The position numbers and the translations under genes are program-made. Of a DNA stretch of 38,147 nucleotides, positions 7,929 through 16,776 are shown piece after piece. A model generated the notes under the pieces. It saw only the letters and a list, made by a program, of their open reading frames with translations, was not told the DNA's origin and did not search any database. Every line of letters begins with the position of its first letter. Position 1 is the stretch's first letter. Source of the stretch: Pedosphaera sp. (GTDB lineage: Bacteria; Verrucomicrobiota; Verrucomicrobiia; Limisphaerales; UBA1100); contig SIAW01000015.1 of NCBI GenBank assembly GCA_009695465.1, positions 1-38,147 of the forward strand. The letters are read 5' to 3'.

Positions 7929-8768
7929 ATGTCTTCCATAGCATTATCAGATGAACAGGTGGCGCAGTTCCAGCGCGATGGCTACCTGTTGGTGCGCGGT
8001 CTGTTTGATGCCGAAGAGGCGCGCATCCTGCAGACGGCGGCCAAGAGCGATCACGCGTTCAAGCAGAACGCCCACGACCTGAAGGACGGCGAGGGCGGCA
8101 ACGCGCAACTGGTGTTGTGGAACAAGGCGGGCGAGGATTTGTGGGGGAGCATCGCGCGCAGTCGGCGTTTGGTGGACGGCATGGAACGGCTGCTGGGCGA
8201 TGAGGTGTACCATTACCATTCCAAGATGAGCATCAAAGAGCCGCGTACCGGCGGCGCGTGGTCGTGGCACCAAGACTACGGCTACTGGTACATGAACGGT
8301 TGTCTCTTTCCGGACATGGGCAGCGTGTTCATCGCGGTGGATCCCAACACGCGCGAGAACGGTTGCCTGCAAGTGTTGCGCGGCTCGCACTTGATGGGAC
8401 GCATCGAGCACGGGAGATTTGGCGATCAGACCGGCGCAGATCCGGAGCGCGTGGACGCCGCGACCAAGATCATGGAGTTAGTGTATGTGGAGATGGCGCC
8501 GGGCGACGCGCTGTTTTTTCACAGCAACACACTGCATCGGTCCGACCAGAACAAGTCGCCCAACCCGCGCTGGTCGTTGCTCTGCTGCTACAACACGCGC
8601 CACAATAATCCCTACAAGACCTCGCATCATCCCAACTACGAGCCGTTGGAACGATTGCCCGACGAGGCCATCAAGCAGATGGGCGTGCGGCTTTTCGCGC
8701 AGGGCACGGAGTTCTGGAATCCGACGGTGGACAAGACCGTGGGTGCCGGCAAAGGCATCGCCCAGTAA
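7929..8768 (+). CDS. Phytanoyl-CoA dioxygenase (PhyH) family protein
   Basis: A 279-residue Fe(II)/2-oxoglutarate-dependent oxygenase. ATG 7929 yields MSSIALSDEQVAQFQRDGYLLVRGLF, the standard PhyH opening; the ORF-track start (TTG 7845) adds unlike residues. Iron ligands are recognisable: H114 and D116 in WSWHQDYGYW and the distal H203 in TLHRSDQN, with R214 in NPRWSLL as 2-oxoglutarate anchor. PVC bacteria often encode many PhyH proteins hydroxylating small, mostly unknown substrates. It lies upstream of a Gfo/Idh/MocA gene (83 nt apart, same strand), so both may act on one carbohydrate or cyclitol. No Shine-Dalgarno is evident. Confidence 0.9.
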   Translation: MSSIALSDEQVAQFQRDGYLLVRGLFDAEEARILQTAAKSDHAFKQNAHDLKDGEGGNAQLVLWNKAGEDLWGSIARSRRLVDGMERLLGDEVYHYHSKMSIKEPRTGGAWSWHQDYGYWYMNGCLFPDMGSVFIAVDPNTRENGCLQVLRGSHLMGRIEHGRFGDQTGADPERVDAATKIMELVYVEMAPGDALFFHSNTLHRSDQNKSPNPRWSLLCCYNTRHNNPYKTSHHPNYEPLERLPDEAIKQMGVRLFAQGTEFWNPTVDKTVGAGKGIAQ

Positions 8769-8851
8769 CTGGGTTTCCCCACAAACGCCGCGCGCAGCGC
8801 CGTCCGCAGGATCGCAGTTTTTCCTTTCCACACCGCGTCGGCTCGCCTTTC

Positions 8852-9964
8852 ATGCGCGGCGTGAACCCCGACATCCGCCCGCCGACGCCGCGACGCCTGG
8901 ACTGGCGCATTGGCGTGTTGGGCAGCGGGTTCATCGTCAGCGATTGCCATCTCGTCGCCTATCGCAAGGCGGGTTTTAATCCCGTGGCCATCGCGTCGCG
9001 CTCGCGCATCAATGCGGAGCGCGCCGCCGCGCGCCACAACATCGACAAGGTGCACGACTCGTTCGAGCATTTGCTCGACGACCCGTCCATCGAAGTGCTC
9101 GACATCGCCGTGCCGCCCAACGCGCAGTTGGCACTCATCAAAGCCGCCTGCGCGCGACGCACGGTCAAGGGCATCCTCGCGCAGAAACCGTTGGGCATGG
9201 ATTACGCCGAGGCGCTGGAAGCCGTGCGCGCGTGCGAGGCCGCCGGCATCGTGCTGGCGGTGAACCAGAACATGCGCTACGACCCCAGCGTGTTTGCCGC
9301 GCGGCAGTTGCTCGATGCAAACGTGCTGGGCGAGCCGGTGCTGGCCAGTATTGATATGCGCGGCATCCCGCACTGGATGCCGTGGCAATCCAAGCTGGGC
9401 TGGGTGACGCTGCGCATCATGTCCATCCATCATCTGGATTGTTTCCGCTACTGGTTTGCGCGGCAGGGCGAACCGGCGCGCATTTTCTGCAGCGTGCGCA
9501 CGGATCCGCGCACGAAATTTCCGCACGCCGACGGCATCGCCGCGTACATCTTGGAATGGGACAACGGCCTGCGCTGCGTGGCGTTGGACGACACGTGGAC
9601 CGGCCCCGCGAAGGAAGGTTGCCCGGCCGACATCCGCATTCACTGGCGCATCGAAGGATTGGATGGACTGGCGATGGGCGACCTCGGCTGGTGTCAAAAC
9701 CCGTACACCACGCCCAGCACGATGCGTTGGGCGCGCAAAGGCGACGCGGGTTTTAACGAGCCGCGCTGGGCGGAGAGCTGGTTCCCCGACGCCTTCATCG
9801 GCACGATGGCGCAACTGCTGTGCGCGCTGGAATCCGGCGCGGCACCGGCCATCGGTGGTCGCGACAATCTCAACACGATGGCGTTGGTGGAGGCGGCCTA
9901 TCGCAGTGTGGCCGCGCGGCGTTCGGTGGCGTTGAGCGAGATCACCGGTGCGGCGCATCCCTGA
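8852..9964 (+). CDS. Gfo/Idh/MocA family oxidoreductase
   Basis: A 370-residue NAD(P)-dependent sugar or cyclitol oxidoreductase. The N-terminal Rossmann domain has IGVLGSGFIVSDCH (GxGxxxxxxH variant). The motif usually written EKP reads QKP here (AQKPLGMDY), keeping the Lys. NQNMRYDP and MSIHHLDCFRYW follow; the latter is the C-terminal domain segment carrying the catalytic His (HxxD). Members oxidise a sugar hydroxyl, or epimerise or reduce by hydride transfer. Substrate is unknown. It follows the PhyH gene and is near the SDR, LarA-like and TIM-barrel genes, all consistent with sugar-acid or cyclitol metabolism. It converges on the regulator gene 11 nt downstream. Confidence 0.9.
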   Translation: MRGVNPDIRPPTPRRLDWRIGVLGSGFIVSDCHLVAYRKAGFNPVAIASRSRINAERAAARHNIDKVHDSFEHLLDDPSIEVLDIAVPPNAQLALIKAACARRTVKGILAQKPLGMDYAEALEAVRACEAAGIVLAVNQNMRYDPSVFAARQLLDANVLGEPVLASIDMRGIPHWMPWQSKLGWVTLRIMSIHHLDCFRYWFARQGEPARIFCSVRTDPRTKFPHADGIAAYILEWDNGLRCVALDDTWTGPAKEGCPADIRIHWRIEGLDGLAMGDLGWCQNPYTTPSTMRWARKGDAGFNEPRWAESWFPDAFIGTMAQLLCALESGAAPAIGGRDNLNTMALVEAAYRSVAARRSVALSEITGAAHP

Positions 9965-9975
9965 CGCGGGCACGC

Positions 9976-11118
9976 TTACTTCACGTAAAGCGGTTCTTTG
10001 AGGACGGCCAGCTCGGAGTAATTGCGCAGCCGTTCCATGCCCAGCTTTGAGATGCGGCTGCCAGCAATCAGGAGGATGAGTCCGTCCTTGGTCTCGGCGT
10101 TATCCATGAGGAGTTGGCCGGCCTTGATGTCCGCTGCGCTGAGTTCTTGCACGCCGACCATGTCCGGTGTGGTCGCTTTGGTCACCAGACAGGTGTGGGC
10201 GGCCTCCAGCACGGCCGGGTCATAGACGCCGAAGCGATCCTTCATCATCGCCAGTGCCGTCGGCTTGAATTTCTTTTTCGCCTCGAGGTCGAGCAGGTCG
10301 TTGAGCACTTTCAACATGCGCGCGCCCAGCGGGATTTGGTCGCCCATGACCGCGCCTTCCGGAAATCCTTTGCCGTTGAATTCCTTGTTTTGAAAACGGA
10401 TCATCTCGGCCACGCGCTCGAGCCGCGGCAGATGGTTGATGAGCTTGCTCGTCGTGTCGGGCAACCGCGTGATGATCTGCTGCTCTTCGGGGGAGAGATC
10501 TTCGGCGGCGTTCAATTTCTTCAGGAGGGTCGGCGGCAAGGTCATGTAGCCGAGCGGCGCGAGCATCGCTGCCGTCTCCAATTCCCACAGTGACTCCGCC
10601 TTCATCTCCGTGCCCAGATGATGGATGCACTCGCGCAGTTGTTGGCTGCGGCCAAACTGTTTTGGCGCGGCCATCGCCAGCACCTCGCTCAGAAGCTGCA
10701 GACTGCCATTGAGGGTTTTCTCCAGCAGCTCTGACTCGGCCATGTTGGTGGCGTACTGTTTCTCGGCGGACTCAATGGTATGCAGGAATGTTTCGGGCGC
10801 ACAGTCGTCGGGCAGAAAGGCGAAGATGTGGTCGCGGTTCAAGGCTTCAAACACCACGTCGAGATGGTCGTGCGGCACCAGCAGGATGCGTGTGGTCTTG
10901 GGTGCGCATTCCAATGCCTGGGCCAGAAACGCGATGCCATCACCGTCTGAGCTGCCGCAAGTGCAGAGGACCTCCGCAAAGGGAGGCAACTGGTTCAGCA
11001 ACGCGATGGCCTCGGCGAGATTGTAGGAGACGACCACTTCACGTTCGGGGGTGAGGCTGGCCGCACGGGCCGCCAGTGAACCTCCTTGTACGTCCACCAA
11101 CAGAATGCGTGTAGCCAT
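9976..11118 (-). CDS. Degenerate receiver plus HD-GYP-like regulator
   Basis: A 380-residue cytoplasmic protein. ATG 11118 gives MATRILLVDVQGG, the first strand of a receiver-like domain; the longer frame is non-coding. Residues 1-120 follow the receiver fold (final strand/helix FAFLPDDCAPETFLHTI), but the region of the phosphoacceptor Asp reads LCTCGSSDGDGI, so phosphorylation is doubtful. Residues 150-290 follow an HD-GYP domain: SLWELETAAMLAPLGYMTLP where active enzymes have LHDIGK, and RFQNKEFNGKGFPEG where they have HHExxdGxGYP. The HD pair and the HH pair are absent, so metal-dependent c-di-GMP hydrolysis is unlikely; a binding or scaffold role is more plausible. Residues 325-380 form a small extra domain (DGLILLIAGSRISKLGMERL). 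It is divergent from the TIM-barrel gene. Confidence 0.75.
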   Translation of the reverse strand: MATRILLVDVQGGSLAARAASLTPEREVVVSYNLAEAIALLNQLPPFAEVLCTCGSSDGDGIAFLAQALECAPKTTRILLVPHDHLDVVFEALNRDHIFAFLPDDCAPETFLHTIESAEKQYATNMAESELLEKTLNGSLQLLSEVLAMAAPKQFGRSQQLRECIHHLGTEMKAESLWELETAAMLAPLGYMTLPPTLLKKLNAAEDLSPEEQQIITRLPDTTSKLINHLPRLERVAEMIRFQNKEFNGKGFPEGAVMGDQIPLGARMLKVLNDLLDLEAKKKFKPTALAMMKDRFGVYDPAVLEAAHTCLVTKATTPDMVGVQELSAADIKAGQLLMDNAETKDGLILLIAGSRISKLGMERLRNYSELAVLKEPLYVK

Positions 11119-11182
11119 GTCGAGGGCGACAATAACAGAAAAGCTCGATTTTGCACGCCATGTAGGCAGGCTTCGCCCATCC

Positions 11183-12004
11183 ATGAAACTAGGCATCATC
11201 AACAGCGCGTTCCAGCAGGCCGGTGTGGACACCGCCACGGGACTGCGCCACATCGCACGCATCGGCTTTGATTGCGTGGACATCTTCACCGAGGCCGAGG
11301 GCATTTCCAAAAAGGAAATCAAGCTCGTGCGTGACACCGCCACCAAGCTGGGCTTGCCCATCATCTCGCTGCCGGTCGTGGCGGTGGGGTTGATTGATTT
11401 CAACGACCCCGTGCGCGAGTATCACGTGGCGCGCTGCAAGAAATTCATCGACCTCGCGCACACGTGGGGCGCGCACAACATCCTGCTGGTGCTCGGCGAA
11501 TACATCTGGCAACGCGAAGTCATCCCGCCCGCCGCGCAGTGGCAGTGGGGCATCGAGACCTGCCGTCGCCTCGGCGATTACGCGGGCAAACGCGGCGTGG
11601 ACATCGCGCTGGAGTTAGAGCCGTTCCGCTTGAGCCTGCTCCACAACGTCGGCGAGATGGTGCGCTTCGTGGACGAATGCAATCACCCGCGCGTGCGCGC
11701 GAACATCGACATCAGCCACCTCGTTCTCAGCGACACCTCGCCCGCTGATCTGCGCGCGCTCAAAGGCAAAGCCATCCACGTGCATCTTTCCGATTGCGAC
11801 GGCAAAGTGCACGGCGACCTGCCGCCCGGACGCGGTGTGGTGAAGTTCGCCCCGTACCTGCAGGCCATCAAGGAACTGAAAATTGACGGCGTGGTCTCCA
11901 TCGAGCTGGAATATTCGCCCGACCCCAAACGCATCGTGGATTGGGTCACCGAAGCGTACACGCAAACGGCCAAGCTGATGGATCAAGTCGGCCTGCGCGG
12001 TTGA
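11183..12004 (+). CDS. Sugar phosphate isomerase/epimerase (xylose isomerase-like TIM barrel)
   Basis: A 273-residue AP-endonuclease-2/xylose-isomerase-like TIM barrel. ATG 11183 gives MKLGIINSAFQQAGVD, the first barrel strand. Divalent-metal ligand candidates are E144/E146 in ALELEPF, D176 in NIDISHL, H199/H201 in IHVHLSDCDG and E241/E243 in SIELEYSPD, in the order expected for the family. Such proteins isomerise or epimerise ketoses, inosose or hydroxypyruvate-type substrates; the sequence does not decide which. The frame starts 64 nt from the divergent regulator gene and ends 11 nt before the convergent MFS gene, a likely transporter for a related sugar. Confidence 0.88.
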   Translation: MKLGIINSAFQQAGVDTATGLRHIARIGFDCVDIFTEAEGISKKEIKLVRDTATKLGLPIISLPVVAVGLIDFNDPVREYHVARCKKFIDLAHTWGAHNILLVLGEYIWQREVIPPAAQWQWGIETCRRLGDYAGKRGVDIALELEPFRLSLLHNVGEMVRFVDECNHPRVRANIDISHLVLSDTSPADLRALKGKAIHVHLSDCDGKVHGDLPPGRGVVKFAPYLQAIKELKIDGVVSIELEYSPDPKRIVDWVTEAYTQTAKLMDQVGLRG

Positions 12005-12015
12005 TGCAGCCCAAG

Positions 12016-13317
12016 TCAGGGAGCGTGGTCTTCAGGCTCGGGGATGAACATCGCAAAGACGGTCGCGGGGATGAACAGCAGGCTCGCGTAGAGCAGCGCG
12101 GTTTTGAAGTCGCCTACCTTGGCGAATAGGCCAAAGAGCACCGTGCCCGCCGCTGCGGCGATGCGTCCGATGTTATAGCAGAAGCCCGCGCCAGTGGTGC
12201 GCAAGAGCACCGGGAAAAGCGGTGGCAGGCACATCGTGAACAGCCCGAACATGCCCGAGCAGAATCCCACGGCTGGGAACCAATAGGTGCTGAGCGTGCG
12301 CCAATCGTGATCCCATTGGAAGGTGCATTGGATGGTGACAAAGAAGGCCGCGCACATGATGGCGATGGCTCGCCGATAGCCCAGCCGCTGCGCCAGCCAG
12401 CCGCAAAAGAAATTGCCCACGATGGAGACTCCGATAGTCAGCGCAAAAGTACGCGCCACGATTTTCTCGACCTCTGCGCCGTTGTTCATCATCTCTGCGC
12501 GCAACGCGGGTAGGTTGCGCAGGTGTTGCGCCTGCCAGAACATGAAGGCCCACCACGCCGTGAGTGAGGTGGCGCAGACGCCGATGATGACCAGTGTGGT
12601 GCGCCGGATGTCCGCCGCAAAAAGGGCGGCCACGCCGGGAGTGACGGTGGATTTTTTCTTGGCCGCCTGCCATTCGTCCGGTTCGGGCACGTTGCGGCGA
12701 ATCCAGAACACAATCAGCGCGGGGGCGATGCCAACGAGGAAGACGTAGCGCGGGTGCAGGTCAGCCATCAGATACACTGAGAGGCAGGCGAAGAGCACGC
12801 CGATGTTCACGCCGGCTTGCAGCACTGCGGCAATCCACGGGCGCCATTTTTTGGGCCACGTCTCCGAGAGCAGCGTGGAGCCGACGGCCCATTCCCCGCC
12901 GATGCCCAGCGCTGCCACGAAACGAAAGATCATCAAGTGCCACCACGTCTCCGCAAAGAACGAGAGGCCGGTGAAGACGGCATAGGTGAGGATGGTGAGG
13001 CTCAACGCGCGCGCGCGCCCGATGCGGTCGCCGATGTAGCCGAAGAACCCGCCGCCCAACGCCCAGCCGACGAGGAAGGCGGCCTGAATCCACGAGCTTT
13101 TTTCTTTGACGTCTAAATCCGTGACCGCGCTGGCCTGCACCAAATACATGACAAACGGCGCAGCGACCAGCGTGTACAGGTGCATATCCAGCCCGTCAAA
13201 GAACCAGCCCAGCCACGCGGCGATGCCCGACTTCCATTGCTGCGGCGAAAGTTCGCGGAGGCTCTCGGCTTCCTTGCGCGGTGCGGCGCCGGGGCTTTCA
13301 AGAGGGGTTTGATTCAT
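12016..13317 (-). CDS. MFS transporter, sugar/aromatic-acid porter type
   Basis: A 433-residue inner-membrane carrier with about 12 hydrophobic segments. The first contains [13 protein letters not shown] (acidic residues in helix 1 as in proton-coupled acid porters). The loop 2-3 signature is [10 protein letters not shown] and helix 4 has [21 protein letters not shown], a pattern of the sialate/aromatic-acid porter (MHS/AAHS-like) branch. A central hydrophilic loop (about 200-225) splits the two halves. The ATG overlaps the ferredoxin stop as ATGA, so the two genes are translationally coupled. Substrate is probably an organic acid or sugar acid, inferred from neighbours. Confidence 0.9.
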   Translation of the reverse strand: MNQTPLESPGAAPRKEAESLRELSPQQWKSGIAAWLGWFFDGLDMHLYTLVAAPFVMYLVQASAVTDLDVKEKSSWIQAAFLVGWALGGGFFGYIGDRIGRARALSLTILTYAVFTGLSFFAETWWHLMIFRFVAALGIGGEWAVGSTLLSETWPKKWRPWIAAVLQAGVNIGVLFACLSVYLMADLHPRYVFLVGIAPALIVFWIRRNVPEPDEWQAAKKKSTVTPGVAALFAADIRRTTLVIIGVCATSLTAWWAFMFWQAQHLRNLPALRAEMMNNGAEVEKIVARTFALTIGVSIVGNFFCGWLAQRLGYRRAIAIMCAAFFVTIQCTFQWDHDWRTLSTYWFPAVGFCSGMFGLFTMCLPPLFPVLLRTTGAGFCYNIGRIAAAAGTVLFGLFAKVGDFKTALLYASLLFIPATVFAMFIPEPEDHAP

Positions 13318-13688
13318 GCGACAGGCTGCAGCGGGTTGGTGTTAAAGGCGTGCTCGGCCACGATGCGCCCGCCGATGAGGTGTTCTTGGATGATGCGTTC
13401 CAGCACCGCGGGCGTGCAGGTGTGGTACCAGACGCCTTCGGGGTAAATCACGGCGATCGGTCCGCGCGTGCAGATGCGCAGGCAGTTGGCTTTGGTGCGA
13501 TAGACCAGCGGTTGCGGGCCGGTCAACCCCAGTTCCTTGAGGCGTTGCTTGAGAAAAGCCCACGCGGCCAAGCCATCCTCTTTGGTGCAACAATGAGGCT
13601 CGGTCTGATCGGCGCAGAGAAAAATGTGCCGCCGAATACTGCCCAATCCCAACGAGGCGGCGGCGTGCTGCAAGGCGTCGTCGGGCAT
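13314..13688 (-). CDS. Thioredoxin-like [2Fe-2S] ferredoxin
   Basis: A 124-residue protein taken from the C-terminal end of a spurious 691-residue ORF; ATG 13688 sits 15-20 residues before the first recognisable strand [10 protein letters not shown]. Cluster ligands appear to be C25, C33 or C34 (PHCCTKEDG), C69 and C73 ([11 protein letters not shown]), and the tail [12 protein letters not shown] is the hallmark of the cyanobacterial-type thioredoxin-fold ferredoxin family. It probably transfers electrons in the cytoplasm; the partner is unknown. The coupling (ATGA) with an MFS carrier is unusual and has no obvious biochemical rationale. A TTGACG lies upstream, but no convincing -10. Confidence 0.88.
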   Translation of the reverse strand: MPDDALQHAAASLGLGSIRRHIFLCADQTEPHCCTKEDGLAAWAFLKQRLKELGLTGPQPLVYRTKANCLRICTRGPIAVIYPEGVWYHTCTPAVLERIIQEHLIGGRIVAEHAFNTNPLQPVA

Positions 13689-13740
13689 GGCGGGCGCATT
13701 GGATAGGAAACGGCACGGGGCGTCAATGTCAGCGCGGGGC

Positions 13741-13768
13741 TGGACAGGTTGAACGAGCCTGCTACGGT
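13741..13768 (+). promoter_or_regulatory. Candidate promoter of the four-gene propeller/hydrolase operon
   Basis: TGGACA, a 16-nt spacer and TACGGT end 7 nt before ATG 13776. There is no Shine-Dalgarno, so the transcript would be leaderless. The following three genes are 4 nt apart, 3 nt apart and overlapping, so this would drive all four. Confidence 0.45.
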
Positions 13769-13775
13769 GATTTTC

Positions 13776-15041
13776 ATGCGCACTCTCCAGATGACTTTGT
13801 GGCTGGGCTTTCTCACCTGCACCGTGCACGCGGCGCAATGGCCGGCGTGGCGCGGGCCGACGGGCGACGGGGTCTGCACGGAAAAAGGACTGCCGCTCAA
13901 ATGGGGCGCGAAAGAGAATGTGAAATGGCGCGTGGCACTTCCGGAGCGCGGCAACTCCACGCCCGTCGTCTGGGGCAAGCGCGTGTTCGTGACGCAGCCG
14001 GTGAACGCCGAGCGCATGTTGCTTTGTCTGGATCGCGAGAACGGGCGCGAGCTGTGGCGCGCGGGGGTCAAGGGCGCGGAGCGCGAGCCCTCGCACGGCA
14101 CCAATCCTTTTTGCAGCGGCTCTGCGGCCACGGATGGCGAGCGGGTCATCGTCTGCTTCGCTTCGGCGGGCTTGTTTTGTTTCGACATGGAAGGCGTGGA
14201 AATCTGGCGCCGCGATTTGGGTCTGCAACATCACATCTGGGGTTCGGGGCCGTCGCCGGTGATTTACGGCGACTTGTGCCTGCTCAACTTTGGTCCCAAT
14301 GACAAGACCTCGCTCATCGCCTTCGACAAAAAGACCGGCAAGACGATTTGGAAAAATGATGAGGCCACCGGCTATCAACATCCGCAAGGCGGCGAAAAAG
14401 GAAACCAAGGCAAAACGTACATTGGCTCGTGGACGACGCCCGTGCTGTTCAAGGACAACGACAAGGAAGCGCTCTTGATGTCGTGGCCCGGCCGCCTGTG
14501 TTCGCTCGACCCCAAGACGGGCAAGGAAAATTGGACCTCCAAAGGATTGAACCCGCTGGTGTACACCTCGCCGTTGCATGGCGATGGCATCGCGGTGGGG
14601 ATGGGCGGCTTCGGCGGGATGGGATTGGCCGTGCGCACAGGCGGCAAAGGCGATGTCACCGAGACGCATCGCGTGTGGCACCAGCGCAATTCGCCGCAGC
14701 GCATCGGCTCCGGCGTGGTGCACGAAGGACACATTTACATCCACAACGATCCCGGCACGGCGATGTGCCTCAATCTTAAAACCGGCGTCACGGTCTGGAA
14801 CGAGCGCCTGCCTGCCAAGGCCGGCAGCGGCACCAACTGGAGCAGCGTGATGCTGGCCGACGGCCACTGCTACTCTATCACGCAGGGCGGCGAATGTTTC
14901 GTGTTCAAGGCCAACACGAACTTTGAGCTGGTCGCCACCAACTCGTTGGGTGAGCCGAGCAATTCCTCCATCGCTGCTTCGGACGGCGAGCTGTTCATCC
15001 GCACGCACCGCGCGCTCTGGTGCATCGCCCAGAAAAAATAG
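13776..15041 (+). CDS. Secreted PQQ-like beta-propeller repeat protein
   Basis: A 421-residue protein with N-terminal signal peptide ([19 protein letters not shown]) followed by [16 protein letters not shown] 13791 is a possible alternative start, but the TACGGT box 7 nt before 13776 favours the latter. Blade repeats such as [53 protein letters not shown] and [13 protein letters not shown] indicate a PQQ_2-type propeller of seven or eight blades. The sequence closely resembles the next gene ([26 protein letters not shown] versus CYHSPLH) and less closely the gene at 2096-3382. It is first in an operon with a second propeller, an SRPBCC protein and a hydrolase. Function unknown. Confidence 0.85.
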   Translation: MRTLQMTLWLGFLTCTVHAAQWPAWRGPTGDGVCTEKGLPLKWGAKENVKWRVALPERGNSTPVVWGKRVFVTQPVNAERMLLCLDRENGRELWRAGVKGAEREPSHGTNPFCSGSAATDGERVIVCFASAGLFCFDMEGVEIWRRDLGLQHHIWGSGPSPVIYGDLCLLNFGPNDKTSLIAFDKKTGKTIWKNDEATGYQHPQGGEKGNQGKTYIGSWTTPVLFKDNDKEALLMSWPGRLCSLDPKTGKENWTSKGLNPLVYTSPLHGDGIAVGMGGFGGMGLAVRTGGKGDVTETHRVWHQRNSPQRIGSGVVHEGHIYIHNDPGTAMCLNLKTGVTVWNERLPAKAGSGTNWSSVMLADGHCYSITQGGECFVFKANTNFELVATNSLGEPSNSSIAASDGELFIRTHRALWCIAQKK

Positions 15042-15045
15042 GGCC

Positions 15046-16332
15046 ATGAAAAAGTTCCTGTGCGGGCTGTTGATCGCGAGTGGCATCACATCGCTGCGCG
15101 CGGAAAATTGGCCGGCGTGGCGCGGACCGACAGGCAACGGGGTCAGTGCAGAAAAGGAGCTGCCGCTCAAATGGGATGCGCTGGAGAATGTGAAATGGCG
15201 CGTGCCCTTGTCGGAGCGCGGCAATTCCACTCCCGTCATCTGGGGGGATAAAGTCTTCATCACGCAGGCTGGCGATTTGAAACTCTGGCCGCCGAAGGTG
15301 CCCGACAATTTCGCGGGGGGTTCCTCGGCGGGCGGCCATGCGATTGCCGAGAAGCGCTCGGTCCTGTGTTTCAATCGTGCGGACGGCAAACTCCTCTGGC
15401 AGCGCGATGTGATTTACAAGGAACCGGAGATCACGCATCCCACCAATCCTTTCTCTGCCGCGTCGCCAGTGACCGATGGGGAGCGCGTGATTGCCAGTCA
15501 CAACTCGGCGGGCTTGGTCTGTTATGATTTCGAGGGCAAAGAACTTTGGCGATACGACGTCGGCAAACTCGAACACCTGTGGGGCACGGCTTCCTCGCCC
15601 ATTCTTTACGGCGACCTGTGCATTGTTTGGTGCGGTCCCGGCGCGCGGCAGTTCCTTCTCGCGGTCAACAAGAAGACCGGCGCGAAAGTTTGGGAACAGC
15701 CGGAACTGGATGGCGACACGGGCATCACCAGCCGAAAATTTCTTGGCACATGGAGCACGCCCCTCATTGCCAAGGTGGGCGATCAGGATCACCTCATCTT
15801 CGCCGTGCCGCATCGGCTCAAAGGGTACGACCCGAAGACCGGCAAAGAAATCTGGTCGGCCAAAGTGGGCGGCACTTATTGCTATCATTCACCGCTCCAC
15901 GTTGAGGGGAATGCGGTTTTCGGCGCCAGCCTCGTCAAACTCGGTGGCAGCGGCGACATCAGCAAGGGACTGCTTCCGCACCGCGTCGCGGCCATGTACA
16001 TCAGCACCGCTGTGATTGCGGGTGAGCACCTCTACACCTATAACGGCGTCGCTCCCGCCTGCTATGAATGGAAGACGGGGAAGGAACTTTGGAAAAGCCA
16101 GATTGAGCAGCGCCCCGGCGGCAGCGATGCGTGGGGTTCGCCAGTGTATGCTGCGGGACGGATTTACATCGCGGACAGACAAGGGACGACGCTCGTCTTT
16201 GCAGCGGGCGCGAAGTACGAACATCTGGCCACCAACTCGCTCAAAGAGCACACCGACGCTTCCCTCGCGATTTCCAACGGCGACATTTTCATCCGCACCC
16301 ACCGCGCGCTCTGGTGCATCGGGCGCAAGTAA
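15046..16332 (+). CDS. Secreted PQQ-like beta-propeller repeat protein (tandem paralogue)
   Basis: A 428-residue protein whose ATG follows the previous stop by 4 nt; the ORF-track start at 14923 lies inside the previous gene. The signal peptide is [19 protein letters not shown], then [13 protein letters not shown]. Blades include [58 protein letters not shown] and [13 protein letters not shown]. Compared with its neighbour it has an extra loop near residues 75-105 ([21 protein letters not shown]). Two adjacent paralogues with conserved N-termini suggest recent duplication and possibly two subunits or two ligand variants. No enzymatic residues can be named. Confidence 0.85.
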   Translation: MKKFLCGLLIASGITSLRAENWPAWRGPTGNGVSAEKELPLKWDALENVKWRVPLSERGNSTPVIWGDKVFITQAGDLKLWPPKVPDNFAGGSSAGGHAIAEKRSVLCFNRADGKLLWQRDVIYKEPEITHPTNPFSAASPVTDGERVIASHNSAGLVCYDFEGKELWRYDVGKLEHLWGTASSPILYGDLCIVWCGPGARQFLLAVNKKTGAKVWEQPELDGDTGITSRKFLGTWSTPLIAKVGDQDHLIFAVPHRLKGYDPKTGKEIWSAKVGGTYCYHSPLHVEGNAVFGASLVKLGGSGDISKGLLPHRVAAMYISTAVIAGEHLYTYNGVAPACYEWKTGKELWKSQIEQRPGGSDAWGSPVYAAGRIYIADRQGTTLVFAAGAKYEHLATNSLKEHTDASLAISNGDIFIRTHRALWCIGRK

Positions 16333-16335
16333 ATC

Positions 16336-16776
16336 ATGGAGACGTTGACCCACAGCAAGAGCTTTCGCGCGCCGGTTGGCCGGGTGTTTGCCATGTTCAC
16401 GGGCGTTGCCCAAGCGCCCACGTGGATGCAGGCGATCAAGAAGATTGAGGTGCTCCGTGGCACGGGCAGCGCCGTGGGCGATCGCTGGCGGGAGTTGCGC
16501 CGGGTGGGGGGACGAGAACAATGGATGGAATTTGTCGTCACCGAATGTACGCCGGACAAAAGCTGGGCGATTGAGTCGGAGGCGGGCGGCACGCTTTGGA
16601 CGACCCACTTCACGTTCGCTGAATCGCTCGGCGTCACCGAGATTGCGGCGAGCATGCAATGGCAGCCCAAAGGCATCGTGCTGCGGCTGTTCAACGGGAT
16701 GATCCGGCGCAAGATCACCGAAGGCATGGAGATGGATTGTGAGGATTTGCGAAAAGCACTCGAGGAGAAATTATGA
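16336..16776 (+). CDS. SRPBCC (START/polyketide-cyclase-like) domain protein
   Basis: A 146-residue cytoplasmic protein that begins METLTHSKSFRAPVGRVFAMFTGVAQAPTWM, the typical first strand and helix of the SRPBCC helix-grip fold, and ends with the long C-terminal helix GMIRRKITEGMEMDCEDLRKALEEKL. The fold binds hydrophobic or aromatic ligands in a cavity; some members are cyclases or stress proteins. No catalytic residues stand out. It lies 3 nt after the second propeller and its stop overlaps the next start as ATGA, so it belongs to that operon although it has no export signal and its neighbours do. Confidence 0.85.
   Translation: METLTHSKSFRAPVGRVFAMFTGVAQAPTWMQAIKKIEVLRGTGSAVGDRWRELRRVGGREQWMEFVVTECTPDKSWAIESEAGGTLWTTHFTFAESLGVTEIAASMQWQPKGIVLRLFNGMIRRKITEGMEMDCEDLRKALEEKL

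Noticed and set aside
8636-9973. 445-residue minus-strand ORF
   Set aside because: Antisense to PhyH and Gfo/Idh/MocA genes; no domain recognised.
13711-13740. TTGACG as ferredoxin promoter on the minus strand
   Set aside because: The best -10 (TATCCA) has a 15-nt spacer; the match is too poor to list.
13314-15389. 691-residue minus-strand ORF
   Set aside because: Only its last 124 residues (13314-13688) are a recognisable ferredoxin; the rest lies antisense to the propeller genes and has Arg/His/Ala-rich composition typical of shadow frames in GC-rich DNA.
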